64,000 nucleotides of DNA from Bacillota bacterium (GCA_013178275.1 JABLWZ010000003.1:124001-188000), one strand, 5' to 3'. Counted from the stretch's first letter, positions 16,187 to 24,796 are shown. Notes: a model not told the origin generated them from the letters alone. Program-made: numbers and translations.

Positions 16187-17461
16187 ATGGCTGATTACCG
16201 TCAGATGTGGGCCGACCTTAACATGGATTTAGAGACCCACGACCTGCTCTGCGACGCGCTGCCGGTCGCTTTCGGCGATGTTTACCTGAGCCAGGTGAAC
16301 CGCCCTGCGGGCATGGACTTCTTCAATTTTGTGGTTTCTGAGATTCACGGGGTAAGACCCGCCGAACTGATCGAGCACCAGAAAAAAGGAGGCAAGGTCT
16401 TCGGCACCTTCTGCGTTTACGTACCCGATGAGATTATAATCGCTGCGGGAGGCATAGCCACTGGCTTGTGCGGCGGTTCACAGTTCTGGGTCCCGGCGGG
16501 CGAGCAGGTTCTCCCCCGCAATACCTGTCCGCTGGTCAAAGCCTCGGTAGGCGCCAGGCTAAGCCGAACTTGTCCCTTTTTCCGGATCGCTGACATGTAT
16601 ATCGGGGAGACCACCTGCGACGGTAAGAAGAAGGCCTGGGAGGTACTGGCGCAGGATGTCCCGGTTCATGTGATGGACCTGCCCCAGATGAAGCGCGACA
16701 AGGATATCCAGGCCTGGGTAGAGGAGATCAAGACGCTGATGGCTGTGGTCGAGAAGGCGACCGGCCATAAAGTGACCGTCGCCGCCCTGGCCGACAGCAT
16801 CAAGCTGATAAACCGGAAACGTCTGGCGCTTAATCGTCTGTACAACACCCGCAAACACGCGCCAGTCCCTATCAGCGGCAAGGATGCCCTTTTGGCTGTA
16901 CAGATAGCCTTCTACGACGACCCGGAGAGGTTCACGACTATGACCAATGCCCTTTGTGACGAACTGGAGCAGAGGATAGAGACCGGGGAAGGCGTGTTCC
17001 CGGCTGGCGCTCCCCGCATAATGATAGCCGGCACCCCGATGGCCATCCCCAACTGGAAGCTGCACCACGTGGTCGAAACTAGCGGGGCGGCGGTGGTGGT
17101 AGAGGAGTCCTGCACCGGAACCCGTTACTTTGAGAACCAGGTAGATGAGAGCGGGACCACCATCGATGAGCAGATCCAGGCCCTGGCCGAGCGCTATATG
17201 AAGACCAACTGCGCCTGCTTCACACCGAACCCGGGACGCGTCCAGGACATCCTCCGGCTGGCCAAGGAATACCGGGTCGATGGTGTGATCGACTACAACC
17301 TGCAGTTCTGCGGGCTGTATTCCACCGAAAGCTACCTGGTGCAGCAGGCGCTGAAAGAAGCAGGGGTTCCGGTCCTGCAGATCGAAACCGACTATGGCGA
17401 GCAGGACGGAGAACAGTTGAAGACCCGGGTCCAGGCGTTTCTGGAGATTATAGGAAAGTAG
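16187..17461 (+). CDS. Second double-cubane-cluster anaerobic reductase
   Basis: A 424-aa paralogue of the reductase at 13986. ATG 16187 is chosen for its AAAGGAGGAAGGATT ribosome site; the open frame extends 26 codons further without one. Cluster motifs: FGTFCVYVPDEIIIAAG, LPRNTCPLVKASVG, RTCPFFRIADMYIGETTCDG, VVEESCTGTRYF, NCACFTPNPGR, DYNLQFCGLYSTES. It is ~40 residues longer at the N-terminus (YRQMWADLNMDLETHDLL), giving an extra helical segment. It is followed 9 bp later by DUF3343. No activase is adjacent, so it probably shares the one at 15137. Confidence 0.88.
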   Translation: MADYRQMWADLNMDLETHDLLCDALPVAFGDVYLSQVNRPAGMDFFNFVVSEIHGVRPAELIEHQKKGGKVFGTFCVYVPDEIIIAAGGIATGLCGGSQFWVPAGEQVLPRNTCPLVKASVGARLSRTCPFFRIADMYIGETTCDGKKKAWEVLAQDVPVHVMDLPQMKRDKDIQAWVEEIKTLMAVVEKATGHKVTVAALADSIKLINRKRLALNRLYNTRKHAPVPISGKDALLAVQIAFYDDPERFTTMTNALCDELEQRIETGEGVFPAGAPRIMIAGTPMAIPNWKLHHVVETSGAAVVVEESCTGTRYFENQVDESGTTIDEQIQALAERYMKTNCACFTPNPGRVQDILRLAKEYRVDGVIDYNLQFCGLYSTESYLVQQALKEAGVPVLQIETDYGEQDGEQLKTRVQAFLEIIGK

Positions 17462-17470
17462 GCAGGGCCG

Positions 17471-17719
17471 ATGTCCGACCCGGAGGTATTCGATTACTAT
17501 ATCCTTTTCCCCAGTCACCATGAGGGCCTACGATTGCACCAGGAGTTCAGGGCAGCGGGGGTAAAGTGCACCATAGCGCCTACCCCCCGCGAGGCCAGCC
17601 GGTTCTGCGGCATGTCCCTTTTGGTGACCGAGGAGTGGCTGCCGGCCGCCAAACATGTAATAGAAAAGACAGACGTTAAAACTGACGGCATAGCCAGGAT
17701 TCGAAAGAAGCCTGGCTAA
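17471..17719 (+). CDS. DUF3343 putative Se/S carrier-like protein
   Basis: An 82-aa protein with the DUF3343 pattern: FDYYILFPSHHEGLRLHQEF, a short beta-alpha-beta fold, CTIAPTPREASRFCGMSLL with a conserved Cys late in the domain. The family is described as a putative selenium/sulfur carrier because it sits beside selenium genes and double-cubane reductases. Here it is directly between a double-cubane reductase and a cysteine-desulfurase-like enzyme, which fits shuttling of a chalcogen between them. The biochemical role is unproven. Confidence 0.8.
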   Translation: MSDPEVFDYYILFPSHHEGLRLHQEFRAAGVKCTIAPTPREASRFCGMSLLVTEEWLPAAKHVIEKTDVKTDGIARIRKKPG

Positions 17720-17748
17720 TAAACCGTCAAAGATTATTCGGAGGACTG

Positions 17749-18903
17749 ATGGAACTGATTTACATGGACAACGCCGCCACTTCCTGGCCAAAACCGGAGT
17801 GCGTGTATGACGCGATGGACCGTTTTAACCGGAAAATGGGGGGGAGCCCGGGCCGGGGCAGCAACAGCAAATCGATCGAGGCGGGAACCGTGGTTTTGGA
17901 AACCCGCGAGGCCCTGGCCAGGCTTTTTAACGTTTCCGACTCCTCGCGGCTGGTTTTTACCTGTAATGTCACGGAATCCATCAATATAGGTCTTAAAGGG
18001 CTGTTAAACACCGGCGACCACGTGATAATCAGCGGCATGGAACACAACGCGGTGGCCCGCCCGCTTCACGAGCTGCAAAAAAAAGGGGTGGAGCTCTCGA
18101 TAGCCCCCTGCGCCCCTGACGGCACCCTCGATCCAGATGAGGTAGAATCGCGGATCAGGGGTAATACCCGACTGATCTGCCTGCTTCACGCGTCCAACCT
18201 GACGGGGACCATAATGCCGATTGCCGAGGTGGGCGAAGTCGCCAGAAAGAACGGCGTCTTGTTCATGGTCGACGCGGCCCAGACCGCCGGCGTGCTCAAG
18301 ATCGACGTCGAGCGGCAGAGCATAGACATCCTGGCATTCACCGGGCACAAGAGCCTCATGGGACCGCAGGGGACCGGGGGTTTATACATACGCCCCGGTC
18401 TGGAACTCCGTTCCCTTAAGGAAGGAGGCACCGGCTCCCTTTCAGAGCATACCTTCCAGCCGGAATTCCTGCCCGATAAGTTTGAGAGCGGCACCCTCAA
18501 TACCCCCGGCTTGGCGGGGCTAGGGGCGGGAGTGAACTATATCCTGAAGACGGGGAAAGACAGGATCCACAGCCACGAGATGGAATTGACTGGCACCTTG
18601 ATAAACGGACTGAAGGAGATAAAGGGTTTAGAGCTTTACGGACCAGTTGGCAGTAAGCTGCGGACCGCGGTGGTATCCTTCAACATCAAGGGGATTGAAT
18701 GCAATCAGGTCAGCTTTATTCTCGACCGGGAGCACGGCGTTATAAACCGCTCGGGGCTGCACTGCGCCCCTATGGCGCACAGGACGGTGGGAACCCTGGA
18801 GCAGGGAGCGGTCCGTTTGAGCCCCGGGTATTTCAACACCAGAGAAGAGGTCGAGAAGGTAATCGAGGCCATCCACGGTATAGCAGCCAGGACGGATAAA
18901 TAA
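17749..18903 (+). CDS. Cysteine desulfurase/selenocysteine lyase-like PLP enzyme
   Basis: A 384-aa class V aminotransferase-fold enzyme of the EF2568-like group that accompanies SelD and YedF. Motifs: IYMDNAATSWPKPECVYDA, FTCNVTESINIGLKG, GMEHNAVARPLHEL, the pyridoxal-phosphate lysine in FTGHKSLMGPQGTGG, and the catalytic loop Cys in SGLHCAPMAHRTVGTLEQG. Such enzymes release sulfur or selenium from (seleno)cysteine as a bound persulfide/selenide. ATG 17749 follows TCGGAGGACTG. Its likely product here is selenide for SelD, by context. Confidence 0.88.
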   Translation: MELIYMDNAATSWPKPECVYDAMDRFNRKMGGSPGRGSNSKSIEAGTVVLETREALARLFNVSDSSRLVFTCNVTESINIGLKGLLNTGDHVIISGMEHNAVARPLHELQKKGVELSIAPCAPDGTLDPDEVESRIRGNTRLICLLHASNLTGTIMPIAEVGEVARKNGVLFMVDAAQTAGVLKIDVERQSIDILAFTGHKSLMGPQGTGGLYIRPGLELRSLKEGGTGSLSEHTFQPEFLPDKFESGTLNTPGLAGLGAGVNYILKTGKDRIHSHEMELTGTLINGLKEIKGLELYGPVGSKLRTAVVSFNIKGIECNQVSFILDREHGVINRSGLHCAPMAHRTVGTLEQGAVRLSPGYFNTREEVEKVIEAIHGIAARTDK

Positions 18904-19023
18904 GGATTGCCCGGTAGTCGGAATGAAGACTGCCAGTTCAACGGGCACTGAAGCGATTTGTGACATTGCTCACAGATGGAATGGAGCGTTCAAGGTATTA
19001 ATGTGGAAGCGGTGAGAGTTTTA

Positions 19024-20067
19024 ATGACCAGTGTAAGGTTAACACAGATGGTCAAGGCTTCGGGATGAGCGGCCAAAGTGGGTCCGGGGACCCTGTCGGA
19101 GATATTGAAGAAAATACCGGTTATCAAGAGCCCCGAGGTGCTCGTGGGCCTGGAGATTCCGGATGACGCCGGGGTATACAGGCTAAACGAAGAGACCGCT
19201 TTAATCCAGACCGTGGATTTTTTTACCCCGGTGGTGGATGACCCGTATTTATTCGGGCAGATAGCCGCTGCCAACGCCCTGAGCGATATTTACGCCATGG
19301 GGGGCAGACCGCTCACCGCCATGAACATCGTGTGCTTTCCTACCTCATGCCTGGATATTCGGGTGCTGGGAGAGATCCTGGCCGGCGGGGCAGAGATGGT
19401 TCGGAGATCGGGCGCGGTTATTCTGGGCGGGCATACCGTGGAAGACCCGGAACCCAAATACGGGTTGTCCGTCACTGGAATATGCCATCCTGATAGAATC
19501 ATTACCAACCAGGGAGCGCGACCGGGCGATTTACTGGTGCTCACCAAGCCCCTGGGCACCGGGGTGCTGATAACCGCCGTGAAAGGCGGAGTCATATCGG
19601 ACTCAGATGCCCGGCCGGCTTATGACGCCATGGCGCGCTTAAACAAGACAGCCAGCGAATGCATGCAGGAACAGGGGGTTCGCGGCGCTACCGACATAAC
19701 CGGCTTTGGCTTCTTGGGACATGCATACGAAATGGCGATTGGCAGCCAATGCACCTTTGAGGTGTGGGCCAACCAGATGCCTTGGCTGCCCCAGGCACGC
19801 GATATGGCTGCGATGGGACTGATTCCGGCGGGCGCATATGTTAATCAAAGTTACCTGAAAGGTAAAGTGGAGTTTTTCGGGGTTGTTAAAGACGACCAGA
19901 TTGATTTGCTGTCTGACCCGCAGACTTCAGGGGGATTGTTGATCGCGATTTCAGAGCATAAAGCACAAGGATTGCTGAACGGCCTTCGCTCTCGAGGGGA
20001 AGAAGGATGGGTGGTGGGCAGTGTATCACCATTGGGGAATCATTATATAAACGTATATAGTAAGTAA
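19024..20067 (+). CDS. selD: Selenide, water dikinase; selenocysteine-containing
   Basis: SelD makes selenophosphate from selenide and ATP. The correct start is ATG 19024 (GGTGAGAG upstream), giving 347 residues: MTSVRLTQMVKASG, then TGA at 19066-19068, then AAKVGPGTLSEIL. The TGA sits where SelD has its catalytic Cys or Sec (SG-C/U-xxK), so it encodes Sec at residue 15; a gene call from GTG 19078 would drop the active site. A hairpin follows 11 nt after the TGA. Other SelD motifs are present: DDAGVY, QTVDFFTPVVDDPYLFG, AANALSDIYAMGG, GGHTVEDPEPKYGLSVTG, TDITGFGFLGH, DPQTSGGLL. The organism must therefore have selA, selB and selC elsewhere. Confidence 0.95.
19080..19093 (+). promoter_or_regulatory. 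SECIS-like hairpin for SelD UGA
   Basis: GGGTC and GACCC pair around the loop CGGG, with the stem beginning 11 nt after the selD TGA. Bacterial SECIS elements are short hairpins within the coding region immediately downstream of the UGA, contacted by SelB, typically with a G in the apical loop. Spacing and loop fit; the element is inferred and shorter than the E. coli fdhF SECIS. Confidence 0.65.
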
Positions 20068-20085
20068 TTTTACGAAGAATAACAA

Positions 20086-20106
20086 GGAGCAGTTTGTAAC
20101 TGCTCC
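20086..20106. terminator. Bidirectional hairpin between convergent selD and Mop relic
   Basis: GGAGCAGTT/AACTGCTCC is a perfect 9-bp inverted repeat with loop TGT, 18 bp after the selD stop and 10 bp after the end of the minus-strand Mop relic. It is in the right place to end both convergent units. It lacks a clear T-run on either strand. Confidence 0.5.
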
Positions 20107-20116
20107 CGCTGATAAA

Positions 20117-20320
20117 TTACTTAACGAACAGCACGTTAATAGCTTTAACAATAGCGGTAACCGGATCACCAACTGTAAAACCAGTATCTTCCAAAGAATC
20201 TCGCGTCATCACGGACGTGATTTCGGTATCGCCCATTCACATGGTTACCTGGGCCATAACACCGTCGGACTTTATTCTTCAAATGCTGCCGTGGAGCTTG
20301 TTGCGAGCACCTGCTTCCAA
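20117..20320 (-). pseudogene. Mop/TOBE molybdate-binding protein with two in-frame TGAs
   Basis: Read on the minus strand from TTG 20320 (GGAGGTG upstream), 67 codons match the ~68-aa Mop family: GARNKLHGSI, then TGA (20281-20279), RIKSDGVMAQVTM, TGA (20239-20237), MGDTEITSVMTRDSLEDTGF and TVGDPVTAIVKAINVLF to a proper TAA. Length and conservation are intact apart from the two stops, and both stops are TGA. Mop proteins bind molybdate or tungstate, fitting a nearby formate dehydrogenase. Most simply a young pseudogene; a UGA-recoded protein is possible but unproven. Confidence 0.65.
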
Positions 20321-20447
20321 ATTGTTTCACCTCCATCGAGTCTTTTTACCTATTCTGTCCTAGTGAGAGGTGTTTATACGATACGATATGGGAGCTAGGA
20401 AGCTGGCAGAACGAATTTAGCTTTCAATTAAAAAGGAGGTATCTTTT

Positions 20448-21029
20448 ATGAGTAGAGTCGTAGATGCCAGGGGGCTCAACTGTCCGCAGCCGGTTATCCT
20501 GACCAAGAAGGCCATGGATGAAGGCGGTCTAGAGGGAATCACAACCATGGTCGACAACGCCACCGCGCTGGAAAACGTAAAAAAACTGGCCGCCAGCCAG
20601 GGATACAGCGTGGAGGTCGAAGAAGGCGAAGGGGAATACAAGATAAACATGACCCCGTCGTGTGAGTGCTCCGGATTTATAGAGGGAAAAAAGGATGACG
20701 TGGCGATTCTCGTAACCAGCGACCTTTTCGGCAGAGGGGAGGAAGAGCTGGGACGGGTGCTGATGAAAAGCTTTTTATACACCCTCAGCGAATCGGGAGA
20801 TCAGATCAAGCACTTAGTGTTCATGAACAGCGGGGTCTACCTCACCACAGAGGGCTCGCTGGTGCTGGATCACCTGTCCGCGCTGGAGGGTAAGGGGGTG
20901 GAAATCCTGTCCTGCGGGACCTGCCTGGATTTTTATGGATTGAAGGAAAAATTGGCGGTCGGCCGGGTGACCAACATGTACACAGCGGTCGAGATCATCT
21001 GCGGTGCCGCCAAGGCTATAACACTGTAG
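20448..21029 (+). CDS. yedF: Selenium metabolism protein YedF
   Basis: A 193-aa two-domain protein: an N-terminal TusA-like domain with DARGLNCPQPVILTKKAM (catalytic Cys in CPQP), and a C-terminal DsrE-like domain (DVAILVTSDLFGRGEEELG, FMNSGVYLTTEGS, ILSCGTCLDFYGLKEKLAVG with a CGTC pair). This fusion is the YedF family found almost only in genomes with SelD. AAAAAGGAGGTATCTTTT precedes ATG 20448. A role in handing selenium to SelD is widely suspected but not shown. Confidence 0.92.
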   Translation: MSRVVDARGLNCPQPVILTKKAMDEGGLEGITTMVDNATALENVKKLAASQGYSVEVEEGEGEYKINMTPSCECSGFIEGKKDDVAILVTSDLFGRGEEELGRVLMKSFLYTLSESGDQIKHLVFMNSGVYLTTEGSLVLDHLSALEGKGVEILSCGTCLDFYGLKEKLAVGRVTNMYTAVEIICGAAKAITL

Positions 21030-21045
21030 ATCCCTGGAGGAATCT

Positions 21046-21105
21046 ATGAACCCTAATATACTGAAATCTTTTGTACTGGTGATCGAAAATATCAGCGAAG
21101 GATAA
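21046..21105 (+). pseudogene. LysR regulator N-terminal remnant
   Basis: Directly after yedF, with a good CCTGGAGGAATCT ribosome site, a 19-codon frame reads MNPNILKSFVLVIENISEG and stops. Its beginning closely matches the start of the intact LysR gene at 23853 (MNLNLLNSFVRVIEKGSLSE). It appears to be the first turn of the helix-turn-helix of a lost LysR paralogue. Confidence 0.55.
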
Positions 21106-21165
21106 ACCAGACAACAAGTAACTATTCAACATAACCTAGCGCTGACAATACTAAACCGCGAGATT

Positions 21166-21191
21166 AAGCCCAGGGTTTCGGCTCTGGGCTT
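21166..21191 (+). terminator. Hairpin after yedF unit
   Basis: AAGCCCAG/CTGGGCTT, an 8-bp stem with a 10-nt loop, follows yedF and the LysR remnant. A short TATTG follows rather than a full T-run. The ~240 bases beyond it, to 21434, show no gene I can support. Confidence 0.5.
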
Positions 21192-21434
21192 ATTGGGCTA
21201 AAGGATTATGATCGCCCGCGACCAAATCAAAGAGGCGTCAGCAACCTTCTTTACAGTGAGTCACCGGTTGAATCATGAATTTCTTTCGGTGCATGCTTAA
21301 CCCCCTTTCGTCGACCGGCATTGAAATTCTACTCCTTAAGTTATATGCGACCACGGCATGGCTTTTTGTATGCCAAAATATGGTTTTAACTGGGACTGAT
21401 GGGAAAATATGTTCAACTATCACCAACGGTTTCA

Positions 21435-21638
21435 TTACTGTTTTTTACTTTCTTCCAGATATTTTAGGTCTTCCATTAGCGCATCGACGTTTATTCCGTG
21501 CATTTTAGCACCCTGCTCGACACTTTCAAAGAGAGCGCCGCCACAACCGATGCAGTGCAGTCCGTGTTTAGCGAACACCCGAATTGACATAGGATACTTA
21601 TCCACCAGGTCTTTAATAATCATGTCTTTGTTAATCAT
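21435..21638 (-). CDS. DUF1858 small protein
   Basis: A 67-aa protein on the minus strand with AAGGGGAGGTGATT before its ATG. It has the DUF1858/ScdA-N pattern: ITKDMIIKDLVDKYP-like start (MIIKDLVDKYPMSIRVFAKHG) and the LHCIGCGGALFESVEQGAK motif, with CxxC and a His that may bind a metal or Fe-S centre. Such proteins are common in anaerobes, often beside redox or hybrid-cluster genes; function is unknown. It is convergent with yedF and divergent from sdaAB. Confidence 0.8.
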   Translation of the reverse strand: MINKDMIIKDLVDKYPMSIRVFAKHGLHCIGCGGALFESVEQGAKMHGINVDALMEDLKYLEESKKQ

Positions 21639-21893
21639 ATAATCACCTCCCCTTTTAAATATTTGAGTGGATTGTTTATATTATAGGCTAACTCGGAAAT
21701 GATTAATATCAGAAATAATTCTCTACCATGTATTTTCTAAGCTTGTCATTTATTTACATCACGTAATATTAAACCCGCTTCCAGGCTTTGTAGCCAATAA
21801 GCGGGTTTATCTATAGTCTGACGTATATCGGTAAGTATACCAGTAAATGATAGTAGTCAAATAGTATTGCGATGTAAGGGGAGGGTAATTAAT

Positions 21894-22553
21894 ATGGGCG
21901 TATTCGATATCATCGGGCCGGTAATGATTGGACCTTCCAGCAGCCATACCGCTGGAGCGGCAAGGCTTGGGAAAATGGCCCGCGCCATTTTGGGCGAGAA
22001 ACCGGTGTCAGCGATAATTGGCCTTTATGGCTCGTTTGCCCGGAACCATAAAGGACATGGAACCGACAAAGCATTAGTTGCCGGTATGTTAGGGATGTCA
22101 GCCGATGACACAAGAATCAAAGACGCGCTTATACTGGCAGGTCTTTCCGGGATGCGGATTGCTTTTGAAACAAGGGAGAACAGCGATGTTCACCCAAATA
22201 CTGCTGAATTCAACCTAGTGGGTGCCTCGGGCAGGAAAGTCAGAGTTATTGGCGCTTCCGTTGGCGGAGGAAGGATTATAATCACCAGGATTAACGACTA
22301 TCAGGTAGAAATCACTGGTGATTATAATACCTTAATAGTCATGTATAAAGATGAGCCGGGAATCGTTGCCAGGATCACTCAAATATTGGCGCGGGAAAAT
22401 GTAAATATAGCGTTCATGAGGGTATCCCGGCGCGGTAAAGGCGGGCAGGCCATGATGATCCTGGAATTAGATCAGCCACTACCTGACAAGGCGCTTATAG
22501 AAATCAACTCGACTTCATCAATAGAATCCGCAATAATGGTGCATATGTTGTGA
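21894..22553 (+). CDS. sdaAB: L-serine dehydratase, Fe-S type, beta subunit
   Basis: The 219-aa beta subunit of the oxygen-sensitive two-subunit L-serine ammonia-lyase (serine to pyruvate and ammonia). ATG 21894 follows AAGGGGAGGGTAATTAAT. The signature GPSSSHTAGAARLGKMA, then KGHGTDKALVAGMLGM, SDVHPNTAEF, and a C-terminal ACT domain (DEPGIVARITQILARENVNI) are all present. The alpha subunit follows 10 bp later. The position between selenium and formate genes suggests serine as precursor in the pathway to Sec or simply as a carbon source; that link is inference. Confidence 0.93.
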   Translation: MGVFDIIGPVMIGPSSSHTAGAARLGKMARAILGEKPVSAIIGLYGSFARNHKGHGTDKALVAGMLGMSADDTRIKDALILAGLSGMRIAFETRENSDVHPNTAEFNLVGASGRKVRVIGASVGGGRIIITRINDYQVEITGDYNTLIVMYKDEPGIVARITQILARENVNIAFMRVSRRGKGGQAMMILELDQPLPDKALIEINSTSSIESAIMVHML

Positions 22554-22563
22554 GGAGGTTAGG

Positions 22564-23457
22564 ATGGCTGTTTTCAGGTCAATTGCTGAACTGCTGAAGA
22601 TAACGGAGGAAAAGGGAAAACCACTGTCAGATGTTGTCTGGATGTGGGAAAGTGAAAGAAGCGAGTGTCCGGCCCAAACAATCTGGGACGAAATGAGTTT
22701 GAGGCTTAAGATCATGAAAGAAGCCGTTGAAACCGGATTAAGGAATAAAGCCAAATCATCCAGCGGTTTGATAGGGGGAGATGCCCGACGGCTGTTTAAT
22801 TCTCATTCTTTAATGGGCGAAGTAGCAGGGAGAGCGGCTGCTTACGCTTTGGCCGTGAGTGAAGTGAACGCCAGCATGGGTAAAATTGTAGCCTGCCCCA
22901 CAGCCGGTTCGTGCGGCATTGTGCCCGGAGCGCTTCTGGCTTCCGCGGATTATCTTGGGTGTAGTGAAAACACGCTTATTCGAGCTTTATTCACTGCGGG
23001 AGGTATTGGAGAGGTTGTTGACAGAACAGCTACCGTATCCGGCGCGGTGGGCGGATGTCAGGCCGAATGCGGAACAGCCGCCGCCATGGCCGCTGCTGCT
23101 GTTGTCGAAATAATGGGCGGCAGCCCCAGGCAGTCAGCCGAAGCTGCGGCATTGTCCTTGAAGAATATGCTGGGACTGGTCTGTGATCCGGTGGCCGGCC
23201 TCGTAGAGGTTCCATGTGTTAAACGAAACGCCTTTGCGGCAGTACACGCTTTATTGGCTGCCGATATGGCTTTAGCCGGCATCGAGAGTGTTATTCCGGC
23301 TGATGAAGTCATCCAAGCGATGCACAAAATTGGGATTGAAATGCCTGTCTCCTTAAAAGAGACATCTGCTTGCGGGCTTGCCACAACACCTACCGCTAGT
23401 GCTATCGCGGAACGTTTATTTAGGGATAGAAACAACGAAGAAAAAAACCAGACGTAA
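22564..23457 (+). CDS. sdaAA: L-serine dehydratase, Fe-S type, alpha subunit
   Basis: The 297-aa catalytic subunit. Cluster-binding cysteines are visible in CPTAGSCGIVPGALL, GGCQAECGTAAAMAAAA and CDPVAGLVEVPCVKRNAF, as expected for the [4Fe-4S] centre that binds serine. Length fits the bacterial two-subunit type. ATG follows TGTGAGGAGGTTAGG, separated from sdaAB by 10 bp, so the two are one operon ended by the hairpin at 23485. Confidence 0.94.
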   Translation: MAVFRSIAELLKITEEKGKPLSDVVWMWESERSECPAQTIWDEMSLRLKIMKEAVETGLRNKAKSSSGLIGGDARRLFNSHSLMGEVAGRAAAYALAVSEVNASMGKIVACPTAGSCGIVPGALLASADYLGCSENTLIRALFTAGGIGEVVDRTATVSGAVGGCQAECGTAAAMAAAAVVEIMGGSPRQSAEAAALSLKNMLGLVCDPVAGLVEVPCVKRNAFAAVHALLAADMALAGIESVIPADEVIQAMHKIGIEMPVSLKETSACGLATTPTASAIAERLFRDRNNEEKNQT

Positions 23458-23484
23458 AGTAAAATGCCAAACCGTTATAATTTG

Positions 23485-23509
23485 TCACCCTAATTATTAG
23501 TTAGGGTGA
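23485..23509 (+). terminator. Rho-independent terminator of sdaAB-sdaAA
   Basis: TCACCCTAA/TTAGGGTGA, a 9-bp perfect stem with a 7-nt loop, followed by TATTTTCT, 28 bp after the sdaAA stop. Confidence 0.7.
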
Positions 23510-23654
23510 TATTTTCTACTTTGTACGTCAAATTTTGCGACAGAAAGATAACATATTGTCATAGCATTTGCGCAGAAAAAAAGAAGGTTTTAGGCGAAAA
23601 GACAGAAATAAAATTAATGTAGTTTATAACAGTTAGTTATTGCTAATTTTACGG

Positions 23655-23786
23655 ATGATATTATACGATCCGCAGACTTCTTGAGGATTGTTAATAGCGG
23701 TTTCGGAATTCAGGGTACAGGAACTGATGAATAACCTTTTCTCGCGGGGAGAAGAAAGTTGGAGTAGTAAGAGGTTATCTACATTT
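23655..23786 (+). pseudogene. Decayed 3' fragment of a second selD
   Basis: The frame starting YDPQTS (23664) continues TGA, then GLLIAVSEFRVQELMNNLFSRGEESW, which matches the intact SelD C-terminus DPQTSGGLLIAISEHKAQGLLNGLRSRGEEGW nearly residue for residue. A TGA replaces the first Gly of SGG at 23682-23684. The rest of the gene is absent. It lies 70 bp before the LysR gene and is a relic of another selD copy. Confidence 0.75.
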
Positions 23787-23852
23787 CAGACTGTCTGGGG
23801 CCAGGCTGCAGCGAAACTGATATATTTGAGTTCATAAATTTAGGAGAGAATA

Positions 23853-24755
23853 ATGAATCTTAACCTGTTGAATTCATTTGTACGAGTAATTGAAAAAGGA
23901 AGCCTCTCTGAAGCGGCACACGATCTTCTCCTGACTCAACCGGCGGTAAGTAAACATTTGCAGACTCTTGAGAGATCCTTTGGGGTTCCATTATTGGAAC
24001 GAGATAAAGGCAGGATTCGCCTGACGGAAGCGGGAGAAGTAGTTTTTAAATATTCAAGGGATATTTTACGTTTTAAAGAAGATATGGAAAATGCCATAAT
24101 TCAGGTAAGCGCGGGAGTCTGTGGAAGCCTGGTTATCGGAGCGAGCACGGTTCCCGGCAACTACATACTACCTTCATTAGTTGGGAGGTATAAAAGAGAA
24201 TACCCCGAGGTTAAGGTGTCGTTAGAAATAGGGAACACAGAAAAGGCGGTAAACGACCTGTTGGAGCAAAAACTGGATCTGGCCTTTGTCGGCGCCCCGG
24301 TGAAAAACCGAAGACTGATCAGCACCAGTTTCGAAGAGGACCAGATTGTCTTAATCGTACCGGCGGGGCATGCATTTGCCGCCCGGCCTTCGGTCGATCT
24401 GAAAGAGGTGTTGAATGAGGACTTAGTCTGGAGGGAGAAAGGGTCTGGCACCCGAACGGTGCTGGAAGCCAAGCTCGCCGAGAAGGGGATAAGCCTGAAA
24501 TGCCTCCACCTGGTTCTTGAACTGGGAAGCAACGAGGCGGTTCTGACGGCGGTGGAAAACGGTCTGGGCGTTTCCATGATATCGAGATGGGCAATCGAAA
24601 AAAGCGAGTCGCTGGGAAAGATCAAAAGCGTAGCAATAGAAGGATTTGACATGAAGCGGTCCTTCTATATGGTCTATCCCAAGCAGAAAAGCTACAGCCG
24701 GGCTATTCAGTCGTTTATAGAAATGGCTGTTGGAAGTAAAAATAAAAACCTTTAA
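23853..24755 (+). CDS. LysR-family regulator, selenium-cluster associated
   Basis: A 300-aa LysR regulator: N-terminal winged helix-turn-helix at residues 1-60 (LSEAAHDLLLTQPAVSKHLQTLE) and a CysB-like effector domain from ~90 (GSLVIGASTVPGNYILPSL, EKGSGTRTVLEAKL-like REKGSGTRTVLEAK, NEAVLTAVENGLGVSMISRW). Members of this CysB/CysL-like branch sit next to SelD and YedF in many Clostridia. It may sense a sulfur or selenium metabolite and control the cluster or the fdh genes; the ligand is not visible from sequence. A relic of a paralogue lies after yedF. Confidence 0.88.
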   Translation: MNLNLLNSFVRVIEKGSLSEAAHDLLLTQPAVSKHLQTLERSFGVPLLERDKGRIRLTEAGEVVFKYSRDILRFKEDMENAIIQVSAGVCGSLVIGASTVPGNYILPSLVGRYKREYPEVKVSLEIGNTEKAVNDLLEQKLDLAFVGAPVKNRRLISTSFEEDQIVLIVPAGHAFAARPSVDLKEVLNEDLVWREKGSGTRTVLEAKLAEKGISLKCLHLVLELGSNEAVLTAVENGLGVSMISRWAIEKSESLGKIKSVAIEGFDMKRSFYMVYPKQKSYSRAIQSFIEMAVGSKNKNL

Positions 24756-24796
24756 AACTATCCATAGAACCCGAGATATTTACACCAATTTGATTT

